In this document: piece after piece, positions 22,838 through 24,578 of the stretch
Layout: each line of letters begins with the position of its first letter
How positions within the stretch are numbered: position 1 is the first letter of the stretch
Origin: Bacillota bacterium
GTDB lineage: Bacteria > Bacillota > Clostridia > Acetivibrionales > DSM-1351
Reading direction: 5' to 3'
DNA: 24,578 nt
Assembly (NCBI GenBank): GCA_023436485.1
Contig: JAEZIU010000048.1
Coordinates: 1-24,578 of the forward strand
The notes under the pieces: generated by a model
Databases searched by the model: none
Told to the model about the DNA's origin: nothing
Seen by the model: only the letters and a program-made list of their open reading frames with translations
Program-made: the position numbers and the translations under genes

Positions 22838-24136
22838 TTATTGAAATACGGTTATTTTCTCAAAAGTTGGTTTATCGGGTACTTTTAACGTATTTCTCGG
22901 GAAAAAATATACTTCCAGTGCAAGAGTATCCGGCTGAAAAACAGTCATACTCAATGTCGCTTTAGTATACAAATACCTTGTATCAAGTAAAGCCCTTGGT
23001 GAGCCTTCTGTATAAGTCATGATATTTTTCATATCCTCAGGGGAAAACTTTGATTGTTTGCCCGATAGCTGCTCTTTTATGTATTTCCATCTTCTTGTAT
23101 TGAATTTATTTCTGGTATGGTTGTCTGTGCTACCTTCCAAAATAAATGAATTTACAGAAGCAACTGCGTCCTTTATTCCCCATGAAACACCTTTATTAAG
23201 CCTTGATTCATCAGTTCTAACTGCACGTTTCACCCGTCCTGCACCGGTACCTCTTCCGCTGAAATTGTTCTCCAGAACTTTACTCTCATCAGGATCAGAA
23301 AATACTATCAGGTGATTTACCGCATACTGTTTGTTTTCATCCTTCATAAACTCGATAGTGTTTTCTATTTTGTCGGTATTTTCCAAAGCACATCTTAAAT
23401 CCAGCGGGTAAGACCTTTTCCCTGCCGACGAATATGCAGCTCCTGATGTTGATTCCTGAACCGCAGCAAATATTTTTCTATCATTAAATCCGGTTATTAT
23501 ACCCATAAAGCCCATGTATCCGATGGAACATATACTTCCGGTAGTGTTTTTCATTGTTATAAGAGCCTGAATTCTTGGCAGTTGGTTCATGTCTCCTCCA
23601 TACCAATCAAGAATTCTTCCGGTAATTGTTTTACCCGTAGTACTTTGCGAGCCGAATACTGATACAAAACTGCACTGTGTAGACCTGACAACGTCAAGGA
23701 ATAAATTGAACAGAAAGAATTCATCCTTTGAGATTTTGTTATCTCCCCTGACATTTTTATCACCGCCGGAAAATACCTCAGACATACCTTCAATTTCTTC
23801 TCTGTATTCTTTATCTATCTGTTTTTTTATATCATCAACTCTCCAGAAAGCTTCATTATATTCACTTTTGAAAAGGTTGTCGGCTATGTATGAATCAACC
23901 AGAGCTTCGTAATCAGGTACAACCGAGAGTATTCCTCTGGCAAATTCTTTCCCTATCTCCCTGTGGCTTAAGCCTTTTGTAAAATCAAGTTCAACATTGA
24001 AATAGTTTCCTTTATCCGTTATAGTTACACCGTTACCCTTATAATCCGACGAACCTTTTGTAACTGATATTTCCTGCGTACATGCAGTCTGAAAAATCAG
24101 TAATATTAATAATAACCCTGCAATTAATCTTTTCAT
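22838..24136 (-). CDS. Lipoprotein Ntn-hydrolase, C45 / penicillin acyltransferase-like
   Basis: This 432-residue protein has a type II signal: MKRLIAGLL plus a hydrophobic run to QTAC, with Cys19 as the likely lipid-bearing residue (the -3 Gln is off consensus). It should be anchored outside the membrane. A stretch of about 135 residues leads to RSTQCSFVSVFG, where Cys155 is the expected autocatalytically exposed N-terminal nucleophile. ITGRILDWYGG follows (Asp177), a block shared by C45 isopenicillin-N acyltransferase-like and related linear-amide hydrolases. Such enzymes cleave or form amide bonds between an acyl group and an amine. The gene lies between the exporter and the synthetase, with 13- and 26-base gaps and its own GGGGGAG site. 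I infer extracellular deacylation or acyl exchange on the fatty-acylated product; it could instead act as a self-protection hydrolase. The substrate is unproven. Confidence 0.8.
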   Translation of the reverse strand: MKRLIAGLLLILLIFQTACTQEISVTKGSSDYKGNGVTITDKGNYFNVELDFTKGLSHREIGKEFARGILSVVPDYEALVDSYIADNLFKSEYNEAFWRVDDIKKQIDKEYREEIEGMSEVFSGGDKNVRGDNKISKDEFFLFNLFLDVVRSTQCSFVSVFGSQSTTGKTITGRILDWYGGDMNQLPRIQALITMKNTTGSICSIGYMGFMGIITGFNDRKIFAAVQESTSGAAYSSAGKRSYPLDLRCALENTDKIENTIEFMKDENKQYAVNHLIVFSDPDESKVLENNFSGRGTGAGRVKRAVRTDESRLNKGVSWGIKDAVASVNSFILEGSTDNHTRNKFNTRRWKYIKEQLSGKQSKFSPEDMKNIMTYTEGSPRALLDTRYLYTKATLSMTVFQPDTLALEVYFFPRNTLKVPDKPTFEKITVFQ

Positions 24137-24149
24137 TCCGACTCCCCCA

Positions 24150-24578
24150 TTACACGTTAACCGATATAATACTGCTGACTATCTTTCCCATGTCCATTTT
24201 GATTATCTTATCCGCCTGATCAAAATATCTGTCATCATGGGTTATTGCTATTACGGCTTTTCTTCTTGCTTTAAGCTCCGGAAGAAGGGTTTTGTAAAAG
24301 AACATTCTGAATTCGGGGTCCTGGTCGGAAGCCCATTCATCAAAAAGATATGCCGGGCGATCTTCAAGGTAACTTACCAAAAGTGCAAGTCTTTTTCTCT
24401 GTCCGGAAGACAGCTTGAGGGTACTGAATTCCCCGTCCTTTATTTCAACCTTACTGTCTATACCAAGAATTTTAAGATACCTTTCTATGTCTTCAAGCTT
24501 GTCCTCGTATTCAATTCCATAAAGCTTTTCAAAGAGGTGATAATCGCTATAAACTGATGAAAAGTATGAGCCCAGTTC
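24150..24578 (-). CDS. Cyclic-peptide-type ABC exporter, ATPase C-terminus (partial, runs off right edge)
   Basis: 142 residues are visible, in frame through the right edge. Seen are SSVYSDYHLFEKLYG, the ABC signature LKLSSGQRKRLALL, a Walker B variant AYLFDEWASDQDP and the switch ITHDDRYFDQAD. The FDEWAxDQDP form together with LSSGQRKRLAL is typical of the SyrD/PvdE/YojI family, in which a membrane domain is fused to the ATPase; the membrane part would lie beyond the window. The family moves lipopeptides and siderophore precursors across the cytoplasmic membrane. A shorter reading from an internal ATG at 24380 is not credible because the ABC signature lies upstream of it. The stop is 13 bases before the Ntn-hydrolase start, consistent with co-expression for export then processing. 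Confidence 0.88.
   Translation of the reverse strand, partial: ELGSYFSSVYSDYHLFEKLYGIEYEDKLEDIERYLKILGIDSKVEIKDGEFSTLKLSSGQRKRLALLVSYLEDRPAYLFDEWASDQDPEFRMFFYKTLLPELKARRKAVIAITHDDRYFDQADKIIKMDMGKIVSSIISVNV

Noticed and set aside
24150..24380. A separate 76-residue ATPase gene starting at an internal ATG
   Set aside because: The same frame stays open to the right edge and contains the ABC signature just upstream, so this is only the tail of a larger exporter gene.

Overview
The window holds one minus-strand block of a hybrid polyketide/non-ribosomal peptide gene cluster. It is cut at both ends and is read from the right edge (24578) to the left edge (1). The DNA is AT-rich with A/T-ending codons and strong GGAGG-type ribosome sites, which suggests a low-GC Gram-positive bacterium. 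The protein style fits Clostridia best, but genus is not determinable here. Genes are packed with gaps of 5 to 33 bases or a 1-base overlap. I see no promoter, terminator, tRNA, mobile element or CRISPR, so this looks like the interior of one long operon.

Layout in transcription order: (1) the C-terminal end of a SyrD/PvdE-type cyclic-peptide ABC exporter (24150-24578, partial); (2) a lipoprotein Ntn-hydrolase of the C45 / penicillin-acyltransferase type (22838-24136); (3) a 3234-residue hybrid synthetase with order FAAL-PCP-C-A(Gly)-PCP-KS-[no AT]-KR-DH-ACP (13107-22811); (4) a 998-residue polyketide synthase, KS-degenerate AT-ACP (10111-13107); (5) a 2735-residue synthetase, TubC docking-C-FkbH-PCP-C-A(Ser)-PCP-E-like (1885-10092); (6) a discrete malonyl-CoA acyltransferase of FenF/ItuD type (641-1879); (7) the first 202 residues of another NRPS that begins inside a condensation domain (1-607).

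Proposed logic: the FAAL activates a fatty acid and loads it on the first carrier. Glycine is added, followed by two malonyl-derived C2 units; the first is ketoreduced and perhaps dehydrated. A glyceryl unit is then loaded from a 3-carbon glycolytic donor by the FkbH domain, then serine, and the chain passes to the protein starting at 607. Neither KS module has a working cis-AT, so the free acyltransferase must supply both. The exporter and the predicted surface-anchored Ntn-hydrolase suggest export of an acylated precursor that is trimmed or re-acylated outside the cell, by analogy with PvdE/PvdQ.

Most notable: an AT caught mid-decay (GHSxG turned into GDGVG, with the segment carrying catalytic His and Arg deleted) beside a replacement trans-AT; an FkbH glyceryl-loading domain in the place of an adenylation domain, behind an intact condensation domain; a terminal E-like domain with Lys in place of the catalytic Glu; and a reversed KR-DH order. 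Domain calls rest on motifs read by eye; no database search was run.
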